From contig JANRIR010000072.1 of the NCBI GenBank assembly GCA_033764725.1, positions 1 to 64,000 on the forward strand: DNA of 64,000 bases, written 5' to 3'. The DNA is from RI-43 sp033764725. GTDB taxonomy: Bacteria; Pseudomonadota; Alphaproteobacteria; Caulobacterales; Aquidulcibacteraceae. Position numbers and translations under genes: made by a program. Shown piece by piece: positions 8,281-16,342 of the stretch. A model generated the notes under the pieces. The model made no database searches. It was given only the letters and a program-made list of their open reading frames with translations, and was not told where the DNA came from. How positions within the stretch are numbered: position 1 is the first letter of the stretch; every line of letters begins with the position of its first letter.

Positions 8281-9456
8281 ATGAGCGACCAGGCAGGCGG
8301 CGCGTCCGCTTCCACCCCGGCGGCGCCCGCACGGGCCGCGCCCAGCTTCGTTGCGCGCGGCGCAGCGCTGCATTGGGGCGTGCACGCGGTGTTCTGGCTG
8401 TTCTATTTCGGGTTTCGCACGGCTGCGGCCAACGCTGAAAGCCTGCCCACGCCGCCCAGCCTGCAGGAATTCCCCTTCCTGTTGAACCGGGCGCTGGTGG
8501 TGGGCGCCTATGCGGCGCTCTCGGGTCTGGTGTTGGCGGCGTGCCTGAGCCCGCTGACCCGGCCCTGGGCGCGGCTGCGGCCGCTGATCCTTGTGGCGGG
8601 CGCAGCTGCGCTCATGCCGTTGACGCAACTCGTGGAGGAGACGCTGCCGGCCGCGCTGTGGCCGCTCGATCCCGAGATCACGGCCGCATCGACCCCGTTC
8701 GTCACCTATGCGTTCCAATTCGGCTGGGCGCTGATCCTGTGGGGCGCAGCGCAAGGCCTCATCGCCTACCACAACCGCGTGCTCGACCAGATGGACGCGA
8801 TCTCGCGCGAGCGGGCGCTGTCCTATGACGCGCAGCTCAAAATGCTGCACTATCAGATCAACCCGCATTTCCTGTTCAATACGCTGAACGCGATCTCCTC
8901 GCTCGTGCTCGACCGCAAGACCGAGCAGGCCGAGGGCATGCTGATGCGCTTGAGCGGCTTTCTGCGCTATTCGCTCGACCGCGATCCCGGCGCCGCCACG
9001 CCGCTCGCGGGAGAGCTTGCCGCGCAGCGCAAATATCTCGAAATCGAGCAGACCCGCTTCGGCGACAAGCTCGCCGTGGCTTTCGATGTCGAGCCGGGCC
9101 TCGAGCGCGCGTTGGTCCCGAGCCTGCTTTTGCAGCCGATCCTCGAGAACGCCATCAAATACGCCATTTCGCCGCGCGAGGCGGGCGGGCGGATCGATAT
9201 CCGCGTGCGGCGCGAGGGCGATCTCTTGCGCATCCGCATCGACGACGACGGCCCCGGCGCGCAGGGCGCGCGCACCGGCGCGCGCCGCGGCGTCGGCCTC
9301 GCCAATGTGCGCGAGCGTCTGGGCCTGTTGCACGGCGCGCGCGCAGGCCTTGTTGCGCAGAACCGCCCGCAGGGCGGCTTCGGCGTGGAGATTTGGCTGC
9401 CCTATCAAGAGGAGAAGAGCCTTGACCGAGCCGTTGCGCGTGCTGCTCGCGGATGA
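8281..9456 (+). CDS. Sensor histidine kinase, LytS/YehU (His_kinase) family
   Basis: The 391-aa protein has about four membrane helices in residues 25-160, then a short coiled linker and the His_kinase (PF06580) box YQINPHFLFNTLNA with phospho-acceptor His196. An HATPase domain follows, with the N-box ENAIKYAI and a G-box DDDGPGA. It senses an unknown signal and phosphorylates the regulator encoded next. The N-terminal 20 residues are low-complexity. It is divergent from gloA, and its 3' end overlaps the response regulator by 35 bp. Confidence 0.9.
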   Translation: MSDQAGGASASTPAAPARAAPSFVARGAALHWGVHAVFWLFYFGFRTAAANAESLPTPPSLQEFPFLLNRALVVGAYAALSGLVLAACLSPLTRPWARLRPLILVAGAAALMPLTQLVEETLPAALWPLDPEITAASTPFVTYAFQFGWALILWGAAQGLIAYHNRVLDQMDAISRERALSYDAQLKMLHYQINPHFLFNTLNAISSLVLDRKTEQAEGMLMRLSGFLRYSLDRDPGAATPLAGELAAQRKYLEIEQTRFGDKLAVAFDVEPGLERALVPSLLLQPILENAIKYAISPREAGGRIDIRVRREGDLLRIRIDDDGPGAQGARTGARRGVGLANVRERLGLLHGARAGLVAQNRPQGGFGVEIWLPYQEEKSLDRAVARAARG

Positions 9457-10219
9457 CGAGCCGCTTGCCCTGCGCCGCCTGAAGCTGGCGCTCGGCGCGC
9501 TTCCAGACATCGAAATCGTCGCGACCGCTTCCGAGGGGCGCAGCGCCATCGAGGCGATGCGCACGCTCAAGCCCGACGCCGTGCTGCTCGACATCAAGAT
9601 GCCGCTGGCCGACGGGTTCGAAGTGGCGGAAGCCGTAGCCGAGGCCGGCGCGCCGTCCGTCATTTTCGTCACCGCCTATGAAAGCTATGCGCTGCGCGCG
9701 TTCGACGCTTCGGCGGTGGATTATCTCCTGAAGCCGGTGGAGTTCGATCGGCTCGCCGCAGCGATCGCACGCGCGCGCGACCGTCGCGATGCGCGCGTCG
9801 CCGGCCGCCGTGCGGAGGAATTGGGCGTGATCCTCGAGGCCCTGCGCGAAGAGGCGCGCACGCGCGATGGGCCGCGCTACGAGACCGAGTTCTGGATCCG
9901 CGAGAAGGGCCGGTTTCTGCGCGTGCCGGTGAGGGAAGTCGAACGCATCGAGGCCGAGCGCGATTACGTCCGCATCCATTGGGACGGGCGAACCTTGCTG
10001 CATCGCGAAACCATGGGCAGCCTCGAGGACCGCCTCGATCCCGACATCATGCTGCGCGTGCACCGTTCGGCGTTCGTCAATTGGGCGCGGCTGAAATCGG
10101 TGCGCCGCGATCTCGGCGGGCGCGTCTTCGCCGTGCTCGACAGCGGCGCGGAAGTGGCGATCAGCCGCGGCTACGTGCATCGCGTGCTCACCGAATTGCG
10201 CTCGCAGGGCGTCGGTTAG
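9422..10219 (+). CDS. LytTR-family response regulator
   Basis: The 265-aa protein has a receiver domain (acidic pocket in ADDEP near residues 9-12, phospho-acceptor Asp57 in LLDIKMP, then VTAYESYALRAFD and a conserved YLLKP lysine). A C-terminal LytTR DNA-binding domain spans residues about 155-260, with VRIHWDGR and VHRSAFVNW. A TTG start at 9422 is proposed: it is preceded by GAGGAG at a suitable distance, and the receiver domain begins four residues later. It is translationally coupled to the kinase and most likely regulates nearby promoters. Confidence 0.9.
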   Translation: MTEPLRVLLADDEPLALRRLKLALGALPDIEIVATASEGRSAIEAMRTLKPDAVLLDIKMPLADGFEVAEAVAEAGAPSVIFVTAYESYALRAFDASAVDYLLKPVEFDRLAAAIARARDRRDARVAGRRAEELGVILEALREEARTRDGPRYETEFWIREKGRFLRVPVREVERIEAERDYVRIHWDGRTLLHRETMGSLEDRLDPDIMLRVHRSAFVNWARLKSVRRDLGGRVFAVLDSGAEVAISRGYVHRVLTELRSQGVG

Positions 10220-10284
10220 CGGCACTGGCGCAGGCGCGCGACGCGTGGCATCCCCCGAGCGGAAACGCGCTGTTGGGGGAACGC

Positions 10285-11577
10285 ATGGCCGCCGAGACTT
10301 TGAGACAGCCGCTGGCGCTGCCGGCCGAGACGCTGCCCAACCGCATCGCCAAGGCCGCCATGACCGAGGGGCTCGCCGATGCGCGCGGCCTGCCGACGCC
10401 CGGCCTGGAGCGGCTCTACGACGCCTGGGCGCGCGGCGGCGCCGGCCTGCTCATCACCGGCAATGTCATCGTCGATCGCGATCACCTCGAGCGGCCTGGC
10501 AACGTCATCGCCGACCGCCCCGCCGATGCGGAAACGGTCGCGCGCTGGACGGCGTGGGCGAAAGCCGCGCGCGGGCGCGGCGCCGGCGCATGGGTTCAGA
10601 TCAATCATGCCGGCCGGCAGACGCAGGCGATGGTCAATCCCGCCCCGAAGGCGCCCTCCGCCGTGCCGCTGGGCCTGCCGGGAAAAAACTTCGCGCCGCC
10701 GGTTGCGCTTACCGAAGATGAAATCCTCGATCTCATCGCGCGGTTCGCGAACGCGGCCTGGCTCGCGCGCGAGGCCGGCTTCAGCGGCGCGCAAATTCAC
10801 GCCGCGCACGGCTATCTGATTTCGCAATTCTTGTCGCCGCGCTCCAACAGGCGCACCGATTCCTGGGGCGGTTCGCTGCAGAACCGCGCGCGTTTCCTGA
10901 TCGAAACCGTGCGCGCGGCGCGCGCGAAGGTCGGCCGCGATTTCACGCTGTCGGTGAAGCTCAACAGCGCAGACTTTCAGAAGGGCGGGTTCGCCGCGCA
11001 GGACAGCCTCGCCGTGGCCGCGCGCCTCGCGGAAGAGGGCGTCGACGTGCTGGAGATTTCCGGCGGCACCTATGAGCAGCCGCGCATGGCCGGCATGGAG
11101 GGCATCGAAAAGCTCAACACCGAAGGCATGCCGGCCTCGACCGCAGCGCGCGAGGCGTATTTTCTCGATTTCGCAACGGAAATGCGCAAGCGCGCTGCGC
11201 TGCCGCTGATGGTCACCGGCGGTTTCCGCACGGCGGATGCGATGGCGCGCGCGATCACCGAGGACGGCGTGGCGATCATCGGGATCGCGCGGCCGATGTG
11301 CGTCGATCCCCTGGCGCCGGCCAAGATTCTTTCCGGCGCCGCCGCGCTCGACAAATGGGAAGAAAAGCTGCGCCTGGGGCCGGGATGGCTGGGGCCGCGC
11401 TCGCCCATCCGCATGATCAAGGCGATCAACGGTTTCGGCGCGCTGTATTGGTATTATCAGCAATTGCGCCGTCTCGCGGTCGGGGCGGCGCCGGATGAAG
11501 CCTTGTCGCTGATGCGCGCGCTCAAGCTGGAGCAGGAGGCGCAGGCGGCGATGCTGAAGGCGATGCGCGCGGCTTGA
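10285..11577 (+). CDS. NADH:flavin oxidoreductase, Old Yellow Enzyme family
   Basis: The 430-aa protein is a TIM-barrel flavoprotein. Visible motifs are LPNRIAKAAMTEG near the N-terminus (FMN binding), IHAAHGYLISQFLS with the active-site histidine region, and SNRRTDSWGGS, which is near-invariant in the family. The C-terminal VTGGFRTADAM holds the phosphate-binding loop. It reduces activated alkenes or related substrates using NAD(P)H. TTGGGGGAACGC gives a Shine-Dalgarno for the ATG at 10285. It lies 65 bp after the response regulator and may be co-transcribed. Confidence 0.9.
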   Translation: MAAETLRQPLALPAETLPNRIAKAAMTEGLADARGLPTPGLERLYDAWARGGAGLLITGNVIVDRDHLERPGNVIADRPADAETVARWTAWAKAARGRGAGAWVQINHAGRQTQAMVNPAPKAPSAVPLGLPGKNFAPPVALTEDEILDLIARFANAAWLAREAGFSGAQIHAAHGYLISQFLSPRSNRRTDSWGGSLQNRARFLIETVRAARAKVGRDFTLSVKLNSADFQKGGFAAQDSLAVAARLAEEGVDVLEISGGTYEQPRMAGMEGIEKLNTEGMPASTAAREAYFLDFATEMRKRAALPLMVTGGFRTADAMARAITEDGVAIIGIARPMCVDPLAPAKILSGAAALDKWEEKLRLGPGWLGPRSPIRMIKAINGFGALYWYYQQLRRLAVGAAPDEALSLMRALKLEQEAQAAMLKAMRAA

Positions 11578-11590
11578 TCCCGAACGCGTT

Positions 11591-11686
11591 CATCACCCCG
11601 GGCGCGCGAAGCGCGAACCGGGGTCCATGTTCAGAGCCATACAAACATCGGCCCCCGGTCTCCGCGGCGCTCCGCCCGGGGCGATG
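11591..11686. repeat. Degenerate palindrome, family C (copy 1)
   Basis: The arms CATCACCCCGGG (11591-11602) and CCCGGGGCGATG (11675-11686) pair with one mismatch. An inner ACCGGGG / CCCCGGT pair and small GCGCGAAGCGCG hairpins make it a branched foldback. It resembles the elements at 36869-36972 and 44475-44576 and lies in the convergent junction before the methyltransferase gene. Confidence 0.7.
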
Positions 11687-11696
11687 GTGCGCGCGG

Positions 11697-12596
11697 TTAC
11701 GCCGCGCCGTCGCTGCCGCGCCAGCGGACATAGAGCGCGGTGGGCAAGAGGCGGTCGTCGTCGGCGTGGGGCAGCGCCATCTCGCCATAAGAACATGCGC
11801 CCTTGGGCAGCGCATCGCTGACGGCTTGCAGCGCAGCGATCGCGGAGAGCCGCACGGCGTAAAGCGTGAGGATCAGCGCGCCGTCTGGCCGCAGCAACGC
11901 TGCGCACGCCTGCAGCAGGCTTGCGAGGTTTTCCTCCAGCCGCCAAACCTCGCCGTTCGGCCCGCGGCCATATTTCGGCGGATCGACAAGGATCGCGTCA
12001 TAGGCGCGCCCGCGCCGCACCTCGCGTTGCGCGAAGGCGAGCGCATCATCGACGATCCAGCGAATGGGCGCGGCATCGAGCCCCGCGGCGGCCTGATTTT
12101 CGCGCGCAAAGCCGATCGCCTTCTTCGACGCGTCGACATGCGTGACTTTCGCGCCGGCGCGTGCGGCGACGAGCGACGCCAGCCCCGTATAGCCGAACAG
12201 GTTCAGCACCTCGGCTTGCATCGCATGCGGCGCGCGCGCGGCGAGGCGTTCGGCGAGAAAGCGCCAATGCACGGAATGTTCGGGAAACATCGCGAGGTGG
12301 CGGAAGGGCGTCATGCGCGCGGTGAAGCGCAGACCATCCCATTGCATCGGCCAGGTCGCGGGGATGGGACGCGCGGTGCGCCAGCGTCCTGCGTCCTCGT
12401 CGTCGCCGCTGACGCTGAACTGCGCATCGGCGCGCTCCCACGCGGATGCGGGCAGACGCGGGCGCCACAGCGCCTGCGGCTCGGGCCGTACGAACGTGTA
12501 GCCGCCCACGCGTTCGAGTTTGCGCTGGTCCCCGGAATCGAGCACGGCATAGTCTCGCCAATCGTTGGCGATCAGCAGCTCAGCGCGCGCCGTCAT
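11697..12596 (-). CDS. SAM-dependent RNA methyltransferase, RlmI/RlmK-like (no PUA domain)
   Basis: The 299-aa protein is a class I methyltransferase. The SAM-binding motif I is VLNLFGYTGLAS followed by KVTHVDASKKAI, and the catalytic-region motif is DAILVDPPKYGRG. This combination is typical of the COG1092 family that includes rRNA cytosine methyltransferase RlmI and guanine methyltransferase RlmK, but the N-terminal PUA domain is absent and replaced by about 100 residues containing a TFVRPEPQ segment. The target is not determinable. Its start overlaps the 3' end of the upstream TrmH-family gene by 17 bp, giving a two-gene RNA-modification operon. Confidence 0.85.
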   Translation of the reverse strand: MTARAELLIANDWRDYAVLDSGDQRKLERVGGYTFVRPEPQALWRPRLPASAWERADAQFSVSGDDEDAGRWRTARPIPATWPMQWDGLRFTARMTPFRHLAMFPEHSVHWRFLAERLAARAPHAMQAEVLNLFGYTGLASLVAARAGAKVTHVDASKKAIGFARENQAAAGLDAAPIRWIVDDALAFAQREVRRGRAYDAILVDPPKYGRGPNGEVWRLEENLASLLQACAALLRPDGALILTLYAVRLSAIAALQAVSDALPKGACSYGEMALPHADDDRLLPTALYVRWRGSDGAA

Positions 12597-13389
12597 AATC
12601 GCGCCTCCGCCAGAGATCGTACGCGGTGATCGCCGTGGCGATGGCGAGGTTCAGCGAGTCGGCGCGCCCGCGCATGGGCAGCTTCACCAGCGCGTCGCAC
12701 GCCTGTTCCATCGCCTCCGGCAGGCCGGATTGTTCGTTGCCCATCAGCGCAACGATTTTTCCCGCCGGCGCCGCGTCGAGGCCTTGCGTTCCCGCGAGCG
12801 AGGCGCCGATCATGGAAAAGCCGTGCGCGCGCCTCGCCGCATCGAACGCGGCGAACTCCGCCCGTGCGATCGGCAGGGCGAAGATCGAGCCCATCGTGGC
12901 GCGCACGCACTCCACCGAAAACGGATCGCAGGTCGGCCCGATCAGCGCGACGCCGCCGGCGCCCATCGCATCGGCGGTGCGCACGATGGCGCCGAGATTG
13001 CCGGGATCGCGCACGCCCTCCAGCGCGATGACGATGTCGCCGCGCGCGAACGGCGCATCGAGCGGCGCATAGGTCTGGCGGTAGGCGCCGATCACCGCCT
13101 GCGGGTTATCGCGCCGCGTGATCTGCGTCAGGATCGCCTCGGTGGTTTCGATGCAGCGCCCGCCCTGGGCGCTCACCCGCTCGATCAGCGCCCGCGTCTG
13201 GCCGCGTTCCAATGCAGCTGGCGCGACCGCCAGCACGGCGGGCAGAATGTCGAGATCGGCGGCCTCGATCGCCAAGCGCGCGCCTTCGGCGAGGAACAGG
13301 CCCGTTTCCTGCCGAGCCTTCTTGGCGTGCAGGCTTTTCAGCATCTTGATCGTCGGGTTCGCCGCGCTGGTGATTTTCGCAAGCATCAT
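12580..13389 (-). CDS. TrmH/SpoU-family RNA 2'-O-methyltransferase
   Basis: The 269-aa protein has a small N-terminal substrate-binding domain (GLFLAEGARLAIEA) and a C-terminal SPOUT knot. The three SpoU motifs are visible: ALEGVRDPGNLGAIVRTADA, then MGNEQSGLP, then LPMRGRADSLNLAIA. It should methylate a ribose in tRNA or rRNA using SAM. Two adjacent ATG codons (13389 and 13386) give MMLAKIT, the usual start for this family; the open frame extends 20 codons further but has no conserved sequence. It is transcribed with the methyltransferase gene that overlaps it. Confidence 0.9.
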   Translation of the reverse strand: MMLAKITSAANPTIKMLKSLHAKKARQETGLFLAEGARLAIEAADLDILPAVLAVAPAALERGQTRALIERVSAQGGRCIETTEAILTQITRRDNPQAVIGAYRQTYAPLDAPFARGDIVIALEGVRDPGNLGAIVRTADAMGAGGVALIGPTCDPFSVECVRATMGSIFALPIARAEFAAFDAARRAHGFSMIGASLAGTQGLDAAPAGKIVALMGNEQSGLPEAMEQACDALVKLPMRGRADSLNLAIATAITAYDLWRRRDYDGAR

Positions 13390-13573
13390 GCACGCCTGGG
13401 GCCGCACGGCAGGCCCACGCTCAACCCTAAGGGTTTTCAAGTTTTCCACCGCGCCGCCGGCCGCTAGAACGGGTTGAACGCCGGGACCCGCTGCCGGTCA
13501 AGCGTCCGCATGCGTCGAGGGCTGGGGGCCCGGAGGTTCAGGGCCCCGCGCGGGGGACCAAGAGGCCAGAGCG

Positions 13574-13756
13574 ATGTTCGGATTGTTTCTCAACCAGCTT
13601 CTTCTGCTCGCGGCGGCGGGCGTGATCGGCTTCGCGATGGGCTGGCGGCTGCGCGCGGCCTCCCATGACGTGCTGGTGCGCGGCATCCGGCGCGACCTGA
13701 ACGACCTGACGCGCCGGGTCGGCGAGGCGCAGGTCCGCCGGGCGCGCCGCCTGTGA
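13574..13756 (+). CDS. Small single-pass membrane protein of unknown function
   Basis: The 60-aa protein has one membrane helix (residues about 4-24, rich in Leu and Ala with a GFAMGW end) and a basic cytoplasmic tail that could form an amphipathic helix. It belongs to no family I recognise. Its stop overlaps the GTG start of the OmpA-family gene (GTGA), so the two are translationally coupled. Together with the coiled-coil gene it makes a three-gene envelope cluster. Confidence 0.7.
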   Translation: MFGLFLNQLLLLAAAGVIGFAMGWRLRAASHDVLVRGIRRDLNDLTRRVGEAQVRRARRL

Positions 13757-14880
13757 GCGACGACGCCGAAACGGTGCTGGAGCGGGCGGGGCTGATGTTC
13801 CGCATCGCGCTGGCGGCGGCGGCGTTTTTCGCGCTGGCGGCGGTGTTCGGGCCGCACGGCGCGTCGCTGTGGGGCGTCGAGCGCGATCTGCAGGCGCGGA
13901 TCGATCAGGCCTTCGCAGCGCAAAGCATTCAAGGGGTGACGGTTGCCATGGCCGGGCAGCGTGCGGTGCTCTCGGGCGCGGCCGCGCAGGCGGGCGGCGC
14001 GGAGGCGGCGGTCGAGGCCGCGCTGACGGCCGCAGGCCCAGGCGGGCTCTGGGCGGGCGGCGTCACCAGCGTCGATGCGCGCGATCTCACCGCCGGGCCG
14101 CCGGTCTCGCCCTATGTCTGGTCGGCCGTGCGCCAGGGCGACAGCGTGGTGTTGTCGGGCTACGCGCCGGACCGCACCGCCAAGCACATGCTGCGCGACC
14201 GCGCGCGCGCCGTGTTCCCGCGCGGCGAGGTGACCGACGAAACGCGCGTCGCCGCCGGCGCGCCGGCTGGGCCGTGGGGCGCCGTCGCGCGCGACGCGCT
14301 CGGCCAATTGGCGCGGCTGTCGCGCGGCGAGGCGCGGCTGGTCGACGGGCAATTGGTGCTTCTGGGCGACGGCTCGGCCGAGGCCGTCCCCGCCATCCGC
14401 AATCATTATGCGCGCCCCTTGCCCGAGCCGTTCCGCGTCCGCCTTGAAATCAACGTCACCGGCCAGGGCATCGGCATCGCCGAACTGGGCGAGATCGATT
14501 TGAGCGACGCCAATCCGCAGGCCTGTCAGGCCGGCTTCGGGCGTTTGTTGCAGAACAACATCATCAATTTCGAGAGCGGCTCGGCAGCGATCAGCCCGTC
14601 GAGCGCGCGCCTGCTCGACAATCTCGCGGCGGTCGCGCTGCGCTGTGACCGCAACACCATCGAGGTCGCCGGCCACACCGACGCGACGGGCGATCGCGCC
14701 GTCAACATGACCCTGTCGCGCGCGCGCGCCGACGCGGTGCGCGCCTATCTCATTTCCCAGGGCGTGGCGGCTAATCGCATCACCGCGCAAGGCTTCGGCC
14801 CCGATCGGCCGCGCGCCTCCAACGCCACGCGCGACGGGCAGGCGGCCAACAGACGTATCGAATTCACGGTCGGCGCATGA
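13753..14880 (+). CDS. Inner-membrane-anchored OmpA-family protein with BON-like repeats
   Basis: The 375-aa protein starts at GTG 13753. It has one membrane helix at residues about 16-38 and no signal-cleavage site, so it is probably anchored in the inner membrane. The middle (about 45-200) contains two BON-like segments (VTVAMAGQRAVLSG and DSVVLSGYAP). The C-terminal OmpA/MotB peptidoglycan-binding domain (about 265-375) has INFESGSA, VAGHTDATGDR and LSRARADAVRAYL, with a final ANRRIEFTV. The arrangement suggests a link between inner membrane and cell wall. It is followed 34 bp later by the coiled-coil gene. Confidence 0.85.
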   Translation: MSDDAETVLERAGLMFRIALAAAAFFALAAVFGPHGASLWGVERDLQARIDQAFAAQSIQGVTVAMAGQRAVLSGAAAQAGGAEAAVEAALTAAGPGGLWAGGVTSVDARDLTAGPPVSPYVWSAVRQGDSVVLSGYAPDRTAKHMLRDRARAVFPRGEVTDETRVAAGAPAGPWGAVARDALGQLARLSRGEARLVDGQLVLLGDGSAEAVPAIRNHYARPLPEPFRVRLEINVTGQGIGIAELGEIDLSDANPQACQAGFGRLLQNNIINFESGSAAISPSSARLLDNLAAVALRCDRNTIEVAGHTDATGDRAVNMTLSRARADAVRAYLISQGVAANRITAQGFGPDRPRASNATRDGQAANRRIEFTVGA

Positions 14881-14914
14881 CCACGCGCCGCGGCATCACA
14901 AGACGGAACGCGTC

Positions 14915-16327
14915 ATGATCTATCTCATCGGTCAAATGGCTTTCTGGCTGCTGCTTGTCGGCGTGCTGTGCGGCGTTGCGGGCTGGGCCTGGCATGCGCT
15001 GCAAACCACGCCGGACCTCGATGCGCTCGAGCGCGAGCGCGAGCGGCTGCGTCAGGAATTGGCGTCGCTGGGCGAAGACGGCGCGGGCCTTGTGGGCGCG
15101 TCGCCGCAAACCGAACGCGAGGCCGCGATGCTCGCCGCGCGCGCCGATGTCGCCGGCGCACGCGTCACCGAACTGGAGCGCGCGCTTGAAGAGGCGCGCG
15201 ATGCGCGCGAGCACGCCATCGGCCGCATCGCCGAGCTTGAACGCGAGCGCGACGCCGCACGCGCGGGCGACGCCGATGCGCTGCAGGCGGCGCTGGCGCG
15301 CATTGGCGAATTGGAGCGCGCACGCGGCGCGCAAAGCGATCCCGATCCGGCCGAGGCCAATGCGCGCGCCTGGCGGCTGCGCTATTTCGAAAGCCGCGTG
15401 AAATATCTCGAAGGGCTGGCGCCGCCGGCGCCGGTCGTCGATGCGGCCGCAGTCGCGGAGGCCGAAGGGCTGCGCGCGCGCGTGGCCGAACTCGAGGGCC
15501 AACTCGAAGCCGCCGCCAACGCCGACGACCGCAACGCGCTGCGCTGGCGCGCCCGCTATCTCGATGCGCGGGTGCGCTATCTGGAATCGCCGGCGGCGCG
15601 CGCGCCGGGCTTCGCCGTCGCCGAACCGCCGAGCGAGGAGGATCGCCGCCGCGCCTGGCGCATGCGCTATCTGGAGGCGCGCGTGCAGCATCTCGCCGCG
15701 CAGGAAACCGCCTTGCGCGCCGCGGCCGACGACGCCTCGGCGCGGCTGCAGGCGCGCATCGATGCGCTTGAAGCGGGCGATGTGCAGGCGCGCGCGCGCA
15801 TCGCGGCGCTCAGCGAGGAGCGCGATGCGCTCACCGCGCGGATTGCAGCGCTTGAGGCGGAGCGGCGCGACCTCGCGCCGGCGGAAGATGTGCGCCTGCT
15901 TGGCTGGCGCGCGCGCTATCTCGATGCGCGCGTGCGCCATTTCGAAGGGCTCTTGAGCGCGGCGGCGAAGCCGATGGAGACAGCGCCGCTGATGGCGGTC
16001 GATGCGCCCGAGCCGCCGCCGGCGCCGCTGGTGCCGCAGGGCGAGGAGGTCAAGCCGCTGGCGCTGCCGGCCGCGCGCGGCGGCGCGCCGGACGATCTGA
16101 CGCTGATCGACGGCATCGGGCCGAAGATCGAATCCACGCTGCATTCGCTCGGCATCTATCATTTCGAGCAGATCGCCGGCTGGACGCCCGCGAACATCGC
16201 CTGGGTCGATCAATATTTGCGCTTTCGAGGAAGGATTACGCGGGAAGCGTGGGTCGAGCAGGCGCAGCACCTGCTGCGCGGCGATTTCGCGCCCGCCCGC
16301 CGCTATCTGGAGACCGAGCCGGCGTAA
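14915..16327 (+). CDS. Membrane-anchored coiled-coil protein with four 14-residue repeats and a C-terminal helix-hairpin-helix
   Basis: The 470-aa protein has an N-terminal membrane helix (residues about 5-25) and a long Glu/Arg/Ala-rich coiled coil (about 35-360). Four copies of a 14-residue motif of the form WRxRYxxxRVxxxx start at residues 153, 211, 248 and 331. A proline-rich linker leads to a helix-hairpin-helix domain from residue 393 (LIDGIGPKIESTLHSLG, then FEQIAGW and AWVDQYL), of the kind fused to NuoE in alphaproteobacteria. The function is unknown. Its position after an OmpA-type protein suggests an envelope or nucleoid-membrane scaffold. Confidence 0.75.
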   Translation: MIYLIGQMAFWLLLVGVLCGVAGWAWHALQTTPDLDALERERERLRQELASLGEDGAGLVGASPQTEREAAMLAARADVAGARVTELERALEEARDAREHAIGRIAELERERDAARAGDADALQAALARIGELERARGAQSDPDPAEANARAWRLRYFESRVKYLEGLAPPAPVVDAAAVAEAEGLRARVAELEGQLEAAANADDRNALRWRARYLDARVRYLESPAARAPGFAVAEPPSEEDRRRAWRMRYLEARVQHLAAQETALRAAADDASARLQARIDALEAGDVQARARIAALSEERDALTARIAALEAERRDLAPAEDVRLLGWRARYLDARVRHFEGLLSAAAKPMETAPLMAVDAPEPPPAPLVPQGEEVKPLALPAARGGAPDDLTLIDGIGPKIESTLHSLGIYHFEQIAGWTPANIAWVDQYLRFRGRITREAWVEQAQHLLRGDFAPARRYLETEPA

Positions 16328-16342
16328 GCGCCCTCTCCGTCG

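Noticed and set aside
13474..13668. 64-codon plus-strand frame before the small membrane protein
   Set aside because: It is Arg/Gly-rich, overlaps the membrane-protein gene in another frame and has no ribosome-binding site.
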